A DNA stretch of 64,000 nucleotides from the NCBI GenBank assembly GCA_050261675.1, contig JBLNDO010000059.1, positions 9,235 to 73,234 of the forward strand, given 5' to 3'. The notes beneath the pieces are model-generated. The model made no database searches, was not told the DNA's origin, and worked only from the letters and a program-made list of their open reading frames with translations. This stretch comes from DASUBN01 sp050261675. Its GTDB lineage: Bacteria > Pseudomonadota > Gammaproteobacteria > Natronospirales > REEB76. The position numbers and the translations under genes were made by a program. Positions 46,224-54,328 of the stretch are shown piece after piece; positions within the stretch are counted from its first letter, which is position 1, and each line of letters starts with the position of its first letter.

Positions 46224-47561
46224 ATGGCCCATCCCTCCACCCTGGCCCAAACCAACCCCCGCGTCGGCTTCGTGAGCCTCGGCTGCCCCAAGGCGCTCGT
46301 GGACTCCGAACGCATCCTCACACAGCTGCGCATCGAGGGTTACGAGGTGGTGGGCGGCTATGGCGAGGCGGACCTCGTGGTGGTGAACACCTGCGGTTTC
46401 ATCGAGGCGGCCCAGCAGGAGTCGCTGGAGGCCATCGGCGAGGCGCTGGCCGAGAACGGCAAGGTGATCGTGACCGGCTGTCTCGGCATGAAGGACGCCT
46501 TCATCCGCGAGCGCTATCCGGACGTGCTCGCCATCACCGGCCCCCACGATTACGAAGCGGTGATGAAGGCGGTGCACGCGCAGCTCGCGCCGCCGCCCCG
46601 CAACCCTTACGTGGACCTGATCCCGGCGAGCGGCATCAAACTCACGCCGCGGCACTACGCCTACCTGAAAATTTCCGAAGGTTGTAACCATAGGTGCAGC
46701 TTCTGCATCATCCCGAAGCTGCGCGGCAAGCTTGCGAGCCGGCCCATCCCCGAGGTGTTGCGCGAGGCGGAGAAGCTCGTCAAGGACGGTGTGAAGGAAC
46801 TCCTGGTGGTGTCGCAGGACACGTCCGCGTACGGCGTGGACCTGCGTTACGCTGGCGGGCGCTGGCGCGAGAGGGAATGGCGCACCCACATGACCGATCT
46901 CTGCACCGCGCTCGGTGAACTGGGTGTGTGGGCGCGGCTGCATTACGTCTATCCCTATCCCCACGTGGACGAGATCATCCCGCTCATGGCGGAGGGCAAG
47001 GTGCTGCCCTACCTCGACGTGCCGCTGCAGCATGCGAGCCCGCGCATCCTCAAGGCCATGCGGCGTCCCGCGGCCGGGGAGAAGGCCCTGAAGCGCATCC
47101 AGGCCTGGCGCAAGATCTGCCCGGACCTCACCATCCGTTCCACCTTCATCGTGGGTTTCCCGGGCGAGACCGACGCGGATTTCCAGGAACTGCTCGCCTT
47201 CATGCGGGAGGCGGAACTGGACCGGGTGGGCTGCTTCGCCTATTCGCCGGTGGAGGATGCCGACGCCAACGCCCTGCCGGACGCGGTGCCGGCGGAACTC
47301 GCGGAGGAACGCCGCGCCGAATTCATGCAGGCCCAGGCGGAAGTGAGCCGCGCCCGCCTCGGCCGTTTCCTGGGGCGCAGGCTCAAGGTGCTGGTGGACC
47401 AGGTGGAGGGCGACGTGGCCCTGGCCCGGAGTTTCGCCGACGCGCCGGAGATCGACGGCGTGGTGCGCATCGCGAAGGCCCAGGCCCTCAAGGCCGGCCG
47501 GTTCGCGGACGTGAAGGTAACGGGCGCCGCCGACTACGACCTGGAAGCGATTCCCGCCTGA
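46224..47561 (+). CDS. rimO: Ribosomal protein S12 methylthiotransferase RimO
   Basis: A 445-residue radical-SAM enzyme that methylthiolates Asp89 of ribosomal protein S12. N-terminal UPF0004 domain with VGFVSLGCPKALVDSE, VVNTCGFI and VTGCLG supplies three Cys for one 4Fe-4S cluster; radical-SAM motif CNHRCSFC binds the second; the C-terminal TRAM domain ends near residue 440. VDSER with Lys-Ala just before separates it from MiaB. Followed by a GGGGC-TTTT-GCCCC hairpin (47577-47590). Confidence 0.96.
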   Translation: MAHPSTLAQTNPRVGFVSLGCPKALVDSERILTQLRIEGYEVVGGYGEADLVVVNTCGFIEAAQQESLEAIGEALAENGKVIVTGCLGMKDAFIRERYPDVLAITGPHDYEAVMKAVHAQLAPPPRNPYVDLIPASGIKLTPRHYAYLKISEGCNHRCSFCIIPKLRGKLASRPIPEVLREAEKLVKDGVKELLVVSQDTSAYGVDLRYAGGRWREREWRTHMTDLCTALGELGVWARLHYVYPYPHVDEIIPLMAEGKVLPYLDVPLQHASPRILKAMRRPAAGEKALKRIQAWRKICPDLTIRSTFIVGFPGETDADFQELLAFMREAELDRVGCFAYSPVEDADANALPDAVPAELAEERRAEFMQAQAEVSRARLGRFLGRRLKVLVDQVEGDVALARSFADAPEIDGVVRIAKAQALKAGRFADVKVTGAADYDLEAIPA

Positions 47562-47667
47562 ACCCCCTGGATCTGCGGGGCTTTTGCCCCTGCATCCGGC
47601 CCGGGGGTGGCTGCGTATAATTCCCCGACAAGCGATTCCAAGCATCCTTCTTTCCAGGGAGCCGACC

Positions 47668-48633
47668 ATGTCCAAGCCATCGTGCCTGGCGCTCGCCGCC
47701 GCCATCGCCTGCCTGCTGAGCGTCGCTTCCTACGGCGCCGCCACGCCCGCCAAGGCCGCCACCGCCCCGGCCCCCTCAACGGTTGCCCCCGCTACGGCCA
47801 ATCCCCCGGCGGGCAGCAAGGTGGTCGCGGTGCAGTCCCCGGCGTGGCTCGTGCACGGCGGCGCCGCCACCCCCGTGAAGCCCGGCATGCTGGTGGCGGA
47901 CGGTGACACGCTGCGCACCGCCGGCGGCGGCCGCGTCTATGTGGCGTTGCCCGACCAGAGCACGCTCAAGCTCGGGGAGAACACCGAGTTCGCCACGCCC
48001 ATGATGCAGATGGCCCAGGATCAGCAGGGCAGCCTCTTCAAGAGCGTGCTGCACGTGCTGAAAGGCGTGTTCCGCTTCACCACCAGCCTGGTGGGCAAGA
48101 GCCAGCGCCGCCAGGTGGACATCCAGGTGGGTACCGCCACCATCGGCTTGCGCGGCACCGACGTCTGGGGCCGGGCGGGCACGGACGGCTCGCTGGTCGC
48201 GTTGCTCGAAGGCAAGATCTCCATGGACATGCCGGGCCACCAAACCATGATGATGGAGCAACCCATGCACTACATGACCATGGACACGGGTGGCGGCAAC
48301 ATGAAGATGGACCAGGCCGTGACCCAGGACAACGTGGCCGATTGGGCGGCGCAGACCGACGTGGCCGCCGGCACCGGCGTGCTGACGGACGACGGAAAGT
48401 GGACGATTGCGCTGCTCTCCTCCACCAACGACGAGGACGTGCTGGACCTGATGGAGAAGCTGGCGGTGGCGGGCTTTGTCAGCGAGGACACCACCGTCAC
48501 GATCAAGGGCAAGGAATGGCACCGGCTGGTGATCATGCAGGCGGCCTCCCGCAAGGACGCCAAGGCCATCGCGGGCAAGGTGGCGAAGATATCGCCGCTC
48601 ATGAGCCCCTGGGTCTTACCGCTTAAGAACTGA
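47668..48633 (+). CDS. Exported FecR-domain protein with C-terminal SPOR domain
   Basis: A 321-residue periplasmic protein with signal peptide (MSKPSCLALAAAIACLLSVASYGA). The FecR unit (about 50-175) has VKPGMLVADGDTLRTAGGGRVYVALPDQSTLKLGENTEF and IGLRGTDVWGRAGTDGS. Residues about 245-315 form a SPOR-type domain (WTIALLSSTNDEDVLDLMEKL ... WHRLVIMQAASRKDAKAIAGKV), which would bind denuded septal peptidoglycan. The FecR-SPOR pairing suggests an envelope sensor at division sites. A perfect -10 TATAAT lies at 47616-47621; the -35 is weak. Confidence 0.85.
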   Translation: MSKPSCLALAAAIACLLSVASYGAATPAKAATAPAPSTVAPATANPPAGSKVVAVQSPAWLVHGGAATPVKPGMLVADGDTLRTAGGGRVYVALPDQSTLKLGENTEFATPMMQMAQDQQGSLFKSVLHVLKGVFRFTTSLVGKSQRRQVDIQVGTATIGLRGTDVWGRAGTDGSLVALLEGKISMDMPGHQTMMMEQPMHYMTMDTGGGNMKMDQAVTQDNVADWAAQTDVAAGTGVLTDDGKWTIALLSSTNDEDVLDLMEKLAVAGFVSEDTTVTIKGKEWHRLVIMQAASRKDAKAIAGKVAKISPLMSPWVLPLKN

Positions 48634-48810
48634 ACCGGGTAGCACGTACCCCACGACCCCCGGCGATTATGGCTCAGGCCCCTGACCTGGCTGCGCGTCG
48701 CGGCGGAGAACCTGTGCCTGCGCAAATGCGACGGGATCGTGACCGCCATCTGTCAAATCCGATTGAAATGCAGGCGCGGCCGGGGTAAACCCTGCGGCGG
48801 TAAAAGCATT

Positions 48811-48828
48811 GTCTTGTATTGTCTTACC
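48811..48828 (+). repeat. Short direct repeat in the leader of the SmbP-like gene
   Basis: Two copies of ATTGTCTT separated by GT sit about 35 bp before the SmbP-like gene. The rest of the 223-bp gap 48634-48856 shows no feature I can support. Confidence 0.35.
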
Positions 48829-48856
48829 CATCTAAATCCTTAGGGAGATACCGATC

Positions 48857-49111
48857 ATGAAGAAGATCATCCTTGCGGTTGTCTGCGGTGCCCTGCTCGG
48901 CGCCGCGGCCGTTTCCTTCGCCAAGGTCGAACATCCGAATCTTCGCGCTGCGATCGAGGACATCCATCACGCGCAGAAGAGCCTGGAAATGGCCGAGAAG
49001 CAGAATGAATTCGACCTGGGCGGACACGCCAAGAAGGCGCAGGAGCTCCTGAAGCAGGCCGACAGCGAGATCATGCAGGCCGTCCAGGTGGCCAACGAGA
49101 AGAAGAAGTAA
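48857..49111 (+). CDS. Small exported SmbP-like metal-binding-type protein
   Basis: An 84-residue protein with signal peptide (MKKIILAVVCGALLGAAAVSFA). The mature part is one long helical hairpin: HPNLRAAIEDIHHAQKSLEMAEKQNEFDLGGHAKKAQELLKQADSEIMQAVQ. The spaced His and acidic residues and the GGH-KA motif match the SmbP-type small metal-binding proteins of Nitrosomonas and Burkholderiales; metal binding is inferred only. GGGAGAT precedes the ATG, and a 13-bp hairpin follows. Confidence 0.8.
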   Translation: MKKIILAVVCGALLGAAAVSFAKVEHPNLRAAIEDIHHAQKSLEMAEKQNEFDLGGHAKKAQELLKQADSEIMQAVQVANEKKK

Positions 49112-49136
49112 GAGTCAGTAGCGGGATCCGAAGCCT

Positions 49137-49167
49137 TCCGGGTCCGCGGGGCGACCGCGGACCCGGA
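49137..49167 (+). terminator. Strong hairpin after the SmbP-like gene
   Basis: Perfect 13-bp stem TCCGGGTCCGCGG / CCGCGGACCCGGA with loop GGCGA. No U-run follows, so it may be a Rho-dependent or stabilising 3' hairpin. Confidence 0.5.
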
Positions 49168-49250
49168 GTTCCATTGGGTTTCGAAACGAGAGATTTCGGC
49201 CTCCAGCTAAGCAGCCACAACACCGCTGGATGGCAAAAGATCCGTTTTGA

Positions 49251-50285
49251 CTAGAACTCGAGGCCAGGACGGAGCACCAAGGTCAGGGTGCTGTTCTGAT
49301 TCGTGCGCAAGGGCCCGGAGTATTCATCCGGGCTGTCCCAGATGAAGCCGATATCGAGGGTCAGCGAATAACCCAGGTTCGGGAACGGGTATTTCTTGCC
49401 GAACACCAGTTCCTCCCGCACCACCTGGCCGCCGTGCTGGGAGAAGGACAGCTGCAGGTCCACGTCGCTGTTCTTGAGCCAGCTGAGGAAGGGCTGGTTG
49501 AAATCCAGGTTGTTGCGGTGGACGCCGAAATAGGTGACGTCGGTGATGTAGGGGTTGGCGTTGAACTTGCCGCCCACCCGGAAGCTCCATTGCAGCTTCT
49601 CGCCCTTGTCGTTCAGGTCGCCCTTGATCTTCCACTCCACTTCGTACCACTTGTCCTGGATGAGCACGTTGTCCTTGATGTGCTGGGCGCCGACGCTCAG
49701 GAGGTAACCCGTGTAGCCCAAGTTGTTGCGGCCCTGTTCCTCGCCGGGGCGCACCAGGTTGGCGATGTTGCCGAAGAAGGCCGACAGGGCCCAGGGCTCC
49801 TGGTAACCGGCGGTGGCGGACTCGATCACGTTCACGCCCGTGTGGCTGATCTCGCCCTCCTGGTAGAAGCCGGGCGTGTGGCCCTTGAGATAGGTGCCCA
49901 GCACCGGCATGGGATAGACGCTCGCTTCCAGCAGCATGTAGCGCGGGATCAGCGAGCCCTTGATGAGGTCGGCGTAGATCACCGCCTCGTTGTCGGAAGT
50001 GATGGTGGGGATGGGCTTGTCGGTGAGCGGGATGTTGAGGTCCACGTCCGAGTAGTACGGGTCGAGATCCCAGGTCACTTCGGTCTTGTTGACCGTGGCG
50101 GTTCCGGAAAGCGCCGCCGCCGGCGCGCCGGTGGCGGACGCGGGCGCCACCGTCACCTTCACCAGGGGTGCGGGAGCACTGCCCGTGGCAGCGGCCGGCG
50201 CCGGCGTGGGCGCGGCCCGGCTGGTGTGGAGGGCGGACAAGGCGAGGAGGGCGGCCGCCAGGGTTTTGCGGTATGCGTAGGCCAT
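49251..50285 (-). CDS. Predicted outer-membrane beta-barrel protein of unknown function
   Basis: A 344-residue protein with a Sec signal (MAYAYRKTLAAALLALSALHTSRA), an Ala/Pro-rich linker to about residue 65, then an all-beta region with alternating strands such as WYEVEWKIKGDLNDKGEKLQWSFRVGG and ending LTLVLRPGLEF, the terminal Phe recognised by BAM. Trp/Tyr-rich strand ends fit an outer-membrane barrel. Family not recognised. It diverges from the MBL gene with about 90 bp between starts. Confidence 0.72.
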   Translation of the reverse strand: MAYAYRKTLAAALLALSALHTSRAAPTPAPAAATGSAPAPLVKVTVAPASATGAPAAALSGTATVNKTEVTWDLDPYYSDVDLNIPLTDKPIPTITSDNEAVIYADLIKGSLIPRYMLLEASVYPMPVLGTYLKGHTPGFYQEGEISHTGVNVIESATAGYQEPWALSAFFGNIANLVRPGEEQGRNNLGYTGYLLSVGAQHIKDNVLIQDKWYEVEWKIKGDLNDKGEKLQWSFRVGGKFNANPYITDVTYFGVHRNNLDFNQPFLSWLKNSDVDLQLSFSQHGGQVVREELVFGKKYPFPNLGYSLTLDIGFIWDSPDEYSGPLRTNQNSTLTLVLRPGLEF

Positions 50286-50377
50286 CGGATTATGTAAAGG
50301 TTAGCCTGCTTCCCCCTTGTGGCACAAGGCTTGACGGCCCGGGCGCTACAATGCCCGACCGCCCCGAGCATGCACCC

Positions 50378-51334
50378 ATGACCGACATTCCCGCGCTCCA
50401 GGAGTTCGAGCACGGCATCGCCGCCGTGGACACCGATTATGTGCGGCCGCGCCTAGACGCGAGCCATGTGGTGGTACGCGACGGTCGCGCCGCGTTCGTG
50501 GACACGGGTACCACCCATTCGGTGCCGCGGCTGCTCGCCGCGCTCGTGGCCCTGGGCGTCGACCGGGCAGACGTGGATTGGGTGCTGCTGACCCACATTC
50601 ATCTCGACCACGCGGGCGGCGCCGGCGAACTCATGAAACATCTGCCCAACGCCAAGGCCGTGGTGCATCCACGCGGGGCGGGCCACCTGGTGCATCCCGA
50701 AAAGCTCATCGAGGGCACCAAAGCCGTATACGGCGAGGCGGAGTTCCGCCGGCTCTACGGCGAGATTCCCGGCATCCCGGCGGAGCGCCTCCTGCAGGCC
50801 ACGGACGGCATGGCGCTGCGGCTCGGCGACAGCGAACTCAGGCTCATCCATACGCCGGGCCATGCGCTGCACCACTACTGCATCGTGGACGAGGCGAGCA
50901 GCAGCGTTTTTACGGGCGACACCTTCGGCATTTCCTACCGGGTATTCGACACCGCGAAGGGTCCGTTCATCTTCCCCGCCACCACGCCGGTGCACTTCGA
51001 TCCGGACCAGGCGCATGCGTCGCTCGACCGAATCATGTCTTACGAACCGGAAGCGGTGTTCCTGACGCACTACAGCCGCGTCACGGGCCTTTCGCGTCTC
51101 GCCCAGGACATGCACGAGGGGATAGACGCGCACGTCCGTATCGCCAGGAGCTTGAAGGAGGCGGGTGAGCAGCGGCTGGAGAAGATGAAGAAGAAACTGC
51201 ATGCCCATCTCGTGCAAGGCGTGCGCGAGCATGGTTGCACGCTCGATCAGAATACCGTCGATACTTGGTTGAAAATGGACGTCGACCTGAACGTCAAGGG
51301 TTTGTCGGTCTGGCTGGAGCGCGTGAAAAAGTAA
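50378..51334 (+). CDS. Metallo-beta-lactamase-fold hydrolase
   Basis: A 318-residue MBL protein with the zinc motif LLTHIHLDHAGGAGELM, a third ligand in IHTPGHALHHYCIVD and Asp in VFTGDTFG; later FLTHYSRVTGL supplies the last His. The C-terminal helices (RIARSLKEAGEQRLEKMKKKL...) are extra to the core. Likely a thioesterase or lactonase-type hydrolase; substrate unknown. An ATG at 50351 is also possible, but MTDIPALQEFEHGIAAVDTDY matches the normal start of the family, and TACAAT (50347-50352) may be the -10. Confidence 0.88.
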   Translation: MTDIPALQEFEHGIAAVDTDYVRPRLDASHVVVRDGRAAFVDTGTTHSVPRLLAALVALGVDRADVDWVLLTHIHLDHAGGAGELMKHLPNAKAVVHPRGAGHLVHPEKLIEGTKAVYGEAEFRRLYGEIPGIPAERLLQATDGMALRLGDSELRLIHTPGHALHHYCIVDEASSSVFTGDTFGISYRVFDTAKGPFIFPATTPVHFDPDQAHASLDRIMSYEPEAVFLTHYSRVTGLSRLAQDMHEGIDAHVRIARSLKEAGEQRLEKMKKKLHAHLVQGVREHGCTLDQNTVDTWLKMDVDLNVKGLSVWLERVKK

Positions 51335-51399
51335 AACGGGAAAATTTAAGAAATCGTTACATTCCTGGGGAAAATTCCAACGCCCGCGGTAATGCCGGG

Positions 51400-51427
51400 T
51401 TGTTTACTTAAGCGTTTGGCACATAAT
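51400..51427 (+). promoter_or_regulatory. Promoter candidate for the 51.6-53.7 kb module
   Basis: TTGTTT (51400-51405), 16-nt spacer, CATAAT (51422-51427) inside an AT-rich island. The predicted start near 51434 leaves a leader of about 160 nt. Confidence 0.5.
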
Positions 51428-51502
51428 TTTTCTTGCGCCGATTATCTGGCGGGATTGGGATTCCCGTCACGATAAGCCGTGAATTTACATACTAACGTTC
51501 TT

Positions 51503-51586
51503 CCCGCGACCCACGCAGGCTGCTCTTGAAAGCGCACTCTCCGCGCCCGAAGTGAAAAGAGCGGCTGCGAAATCCAGTCGCGGGAG
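51503..51586 (+). promoter_or_regulatory. Structured 5' leader sequestering the ribosome-binding site
   Basis: Outer stem P1: CCCGCGAC (51503-51510) with GTCGCGGG (51577-51584), 8 perfect pairs. Nested P2: CGCA, one bulged G, GCTGCTCTT (51514-51527) with AAGAGCGGC-TGCG (51557-51569), 13 pairs including one G-U. Apical loop of about 29 nt can form GCGC/GCGC or CACT/AGTG. The 3' arm of P1 contains GGG of the RBS GGGAG (51582-51586), 7 nt before the ATG at 51594. It could be a riboswitch, protein-binding leader or thermometer; no known class was recognised. Confidence 0.6.
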
Positions 51587-51593
51587 ATAACTC

Positions 51594-53030
51594 ATGAGTG
51601 GGGAAAAACTGCTGACCCTGTGGTCCAATCATGCGGGCCTGTCCGCGTTCATCTGGCTCGTGCTGCTGGTGGCGGTGCTGTATATCGCCCGCTGGCCCGC
51701 CCATAAGCTGCTGAAGGCCATCGGACGCCTCGTCTACCGCGGCCTCAGGCTCGGCGCTCGCGCGCTCATGGGCGTGGTGGAGCGGCTCAACCAGCGCAAC
51801 CGCGAGGTGATGCTGCTCCAGGCCCGGGAGCACCAGGTGCAGCGCCTGCAGCGGGAGTTCGAGCGGGTGGCGAACTACGTGAACAAGGACCTCTCCGCTT
51901 ATCCGGCCCTGAACCGCCAGCTCTCCAGCGTGGGCGCCAAGGTGGAGGAAGACTTCCAGCGCTCCGGCGAGGTGCCGCCCATGCCACCGCCCTGGGTGCA
52001 GGCCATCGAGACCATCGCCAAGATTCCGCCCAGCGGCGACCCCATGGTGGGCAACATCCTCAAGAACGTGGAGAACATGCTGGACAAGTCCAGTAAGGAT
52101 GTGGTGGACGCCTACCGCAAGGCGGCCGGCAAGCGCCACGAGCTCCTGCAGAAGATGCTGCCCCTATGGCGCTTCATGAACCGCAAGCTGGAGAGCCTGG
52201 AGAAGCTCTTCACGGGCCTCGGCGAGCGCACCCAGAAGATCGACACCCAGATCGCGCGCCTGGAGGAGATCATCGAGGGCACCGACAGCGTGGAGGAGAG
52301 CCTGAAGTCCTCGGCGGTGACCCAGTTCTTCATCGCGACGCTCTTGCTCGTGGTGACCATCCTGGGCGGCATCATCAACTTCAACCTGATTGCCATGCCC
52401 ATGTCCGAGATGGTGGGCGGCGCGAGCTACATCGGGCCCTTCAAGGCCTCGGACGTGGCGGCGCTGATGCTCATGACCATGGAGATCTCCGTGGGCGTGT
52501 TCCTGATGGACAGCCTGCGCTTCACGCACCTGTTCCCCGCCATCGGCACCATGGAGGACAAGATGCGCCGCCGGGTGATGTGGCTGATGCTGGCTTTTCT
52601 CTTCGTGCTGGCCGGCATTGAGGCGAGCCTGGGCTTCATGCGCAACATGCTGGCGGCGGACAAGGAGGCCCTGGTCCAGCAGCTGGCGGGCGGCACGGTC
52701 GCCACCACGGCCGCGTTCCAGTACCGTTGGTTGCCCTCCCTGGCGCAGATGGTGCTGGGCTTCATCCTGCCCTTCCTGCTCGCCTGGGCTGCCATCCCGC
52801 TGGAGATGTTCGTGCACTCCGGCCGCACTGTCGGCGGCTTGGTCTCCGCCTCGGGCCTAAGGCTCACGGCCTTCGTGCTGCGCTTCATCGGCAACCTGTT
52901 CGATTCCCTGAGCCGCCTGCTGGTGACCCTGTATGACGCGCTGGTGTCGCCCGCGTTGCTCATCGAGCGCTGGGTGCGGGCAGCGCGCGCCGGTCACGTG
53001 CATGGTCAGAACCAGAAGAAGGCCGCCTGA
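51594..53030 (+). CDS. Multi-pass coiled-coil membrane protein of unknown function
   Basis: A 478-residue protein. N-terminal helix (LSAFIWLVLLVAVLYIARW), then a soluble region with coiled-coil stretches (about 60-100, LNQRNREVMLLQAREHQVQRLQREFERVANYV, and 165-225, KRHELLQKMLPLWRFMNRKLESLEKLFTGL). The C-terminal half has four or five membrane helices (VTQFFIATLLLVVTILGGIINFNLIAMP; DVAALMLMTMEISVGVFLM; VMWLMLAFLFVLAGIEASL; AQMVLGFILPFLLAWAAIPLEMF). No family recognised. The next gene encodes a VWA lipoprotein 11 nt later, so the two probably act together. Start set by GGGAG. Confidence 0.78.
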   Translation: MSGEKLLTLWSNHAGLSAFIWLVLLVAVLYIARWPAHKLLKAIGRLVYRGLRLGARALMGVVERLNQRNREVMLLQAREHQVQRLQREFERVANYVNKDLSAYPALNRQLSSVGAKVEEDFQRSGEVPPMPPPWVQAIETIAKIPPSGDPMVGNILKNVENMLDKSSKDVVDAYRKAAGKRHELLQKMLPLWRFMNRKLESLEKLFTGLGERTQKIDTQIARLEEIIEGTDSVEESLKSSAVTQFFIATLLLVVTILGGIINFNLIAMPMSEMVGGASYIGPFKASDVAALMLMTMEISVGVFLMDSLRFTHLFPAIGTMEDKMRRRVMWLMLAFLFVLAGIEASLGFMRNMLAADKEALVQQLAGGTVATTAAFQYRWLPSLAQMVLGFILPFLLAWAAIPLEMFVHSGRTVGGLVSASGLRLTAFVLRFIGNLFDSLSRLLVTLYDALVSPALLIERWVRAARAGHVHGQNQKKAA

Positions 53031-53041
53031 GGAGGTGTCTC

Positions 53042-53686
53042 ATGCGTAGCCTGTGCTTTGCAGTATTGATGCTCGTTTCGCTGTTGACCGGATGCACGGA
53101 CAGCGGCAGGCACGCACGTGCGGTGTACGTGCTGCTTGACGTCTCTGGCAGCTACAACGACAAGCTGGACCAGGCGAACCCGGTGATCAACTACCTGCTG
53201 GGGACGCTGGTGAGCGGCGACTCGCTGATCGTGGGCAAGATCGACAGCGCCAGCTTCACCGAGAAGGATGTGGTCGCCCGGGTGACCTTCGATGACCGGC
53301 CGTCGGTGGCCAACGAGCAGAAACGCGCCTTGCGCGCACGCCTCGACGAGTTCTTCAAGGACCGGCATCCCAGCGCCCACACGGACGTGAGCGGCGCACT
53401 GCTACAAGCCGCCGATACCCTCGATGAGACCGGCGCCGGCCACCGCTACATCATGGTGTTCTCCGACCTGGACGAGGACCTGCCAAAGGGTTATGTGCGC
53501 AAATCCAAGCTGCCCTTCGAGGGGGCGGAAGTGGTGGCGGTGGACGTGACCAAGGAGCGCGCCGACAACATCGATCCGCAGCGATACCTGGACCGGCTCG
53601 ACCATTGGAAGCGGGTGGTGGCGGACAACGGCGGACGCTGGCAGGTGCTCAACGACCCCGACCATCTGGACACTTTGCTGAACTAA
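53042..53686 (+). CDS. VWA-domain lipoprotein
   Basis: A 214-residue protein with lipoprotein signal MRSLCFAVLMLVSLLTGC (Cys18). The mature part is a von Willebrand factor A domain: MIDAS motif VLLDVSGSYND (Asp33, Ser35, Ser37), Thr in HPSAHTDVSGALLQAADTL and Asp in IMVFSDLDEDLP, so metal-dependent ligand binding should be intact. GAGGAGGTGTCTC precedes the ATG. It pairs with the membrane protein just upstream; together they look like a periplasm-facing adhesion or scaffold complex of unknown role. Confidence 0.82.
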   Translation: MRSLCFAVLMLVSLLTGCTDSGRHARAVYVLLDVSGSYNDKLDQANPVINYLLGTLVSGDSLIVGKIDSASFTEKDVVARVTFDDRPSVANEQKRALRARLDEFFKDRHPSAHTDVSGALLQAADTLDETGAGHRYIMVFSDLDEDLPKGYVRKSKLPFEGAEVVAVDVTKERADNIDPQRYLDRLDHWKRVVADNGGRWQVLNDPDHLDTLLN

Positions 53687-53690
53687 AGGC

Positions 53691-54311
53691 TTATCCCGAT
53701 TTCTTCTCGGGCAGATTGCCGCCGACGTTGGGTTTGGCGGATTCCGGCTGCTCCCAGTCCTCCGGCTTCAGATGTTCCGACTCATGGAGCACGTAGCCGT
53801 AGTAATAGAGGTAGTAGCCGATGAGGATGAAGAAGATGGTGCGGGTCACGGGGTTGTGGCTGATGGCCTGCCAGCCGCCGAAGTCCGCCGGGTTCGCGCC
53901 CTGGCTTGCCATGGTGGCGACGGAGAGCACGGATGGGGCGACCACCACGAAGCGGTAAATGAGGCGGCCGATGAACAGCGCCGAGACCGCAATGCCGGTG
54001 TAGGTGTGGGGGATGTAGTAGAGCTTGCCATCCTGCTTCAGGAAGCGGGTGTGTTTCGCGGCCCACATTCCGAGCGCCACGCCGATGCCGGCGCCCAGCA
54101 CCGTGGCGATCGCCCGTTCCGCCGAAAAGAACGCGAACGGCAGCAGGATCATGCCCAGAACACCCAGAACCCACATGCGCAGCTTGAGCCGCCAGCGGCT
54201 CAGTTTCTGGCGCCCGAAGTTGCGCCTAAAACGCCGGTAAAGGAAGAACAGTATGAATCCAGAAAAGAGCAGCGTGCCGCCGAGGTGATTCAGATCCAGG
54301 TTGAAGTTCAC
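53691..54311 (-). CDS. Membrane protein, CcdC/DUF1453-like
   Basis: About 206 residues from a GTG preceded by GAGGA. It begins VNFNLDLNHLGGTLLFSGFILFFLYRRFRRNFGRQ and has about four to five helices; the segment GIGVALGMWAAKHTRFLKQDGKLYYIPHTYTG resembles the DUF1453/CcdC pattern of helix, short loop and dG-lyy. The cytosolic tail ends PNVGGNLPEKKSG. Function unknown; position in the hemH operon could hint at cytochrome-related work, but this is inference. Confidence 0.7.
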   Translation of the reverse strand: MNFNLDLNHLGGTLLFSGFILFFLYRRFRRNFGRQKLSRWRLKLRMWVLGVLGMILLPFAFFSAERAIATVLGAGIGVALGMWAAKHTRFLKQDGKLYYIPHTYTGIAVSALFIGRLIYRFVVVAPSVLSVATMASQGANPADFGGWQAISHNPVTRTIFFILIGYYLYYYGYVLHESEHLKPEDWEQPESAKPNVGGNLPEKKSG

Positions 54312-54328
54312 GGCATGATCCTCGCCAG

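Noticed and set aside
48669..48788. 39-codon frame in the gap after the FecR-SPOR gene
   Set aside because: No Shine-Dalgarno, no recognisable product and no codon-use support; composition equals other random frames here.
51415..51441. TTGGCAC...CTTGC resembling a sigma-54 promoter
   Set aside because: The spacing between GG and GC is 15 nt, not 10, so it cannot serve as an RpoN promoter.
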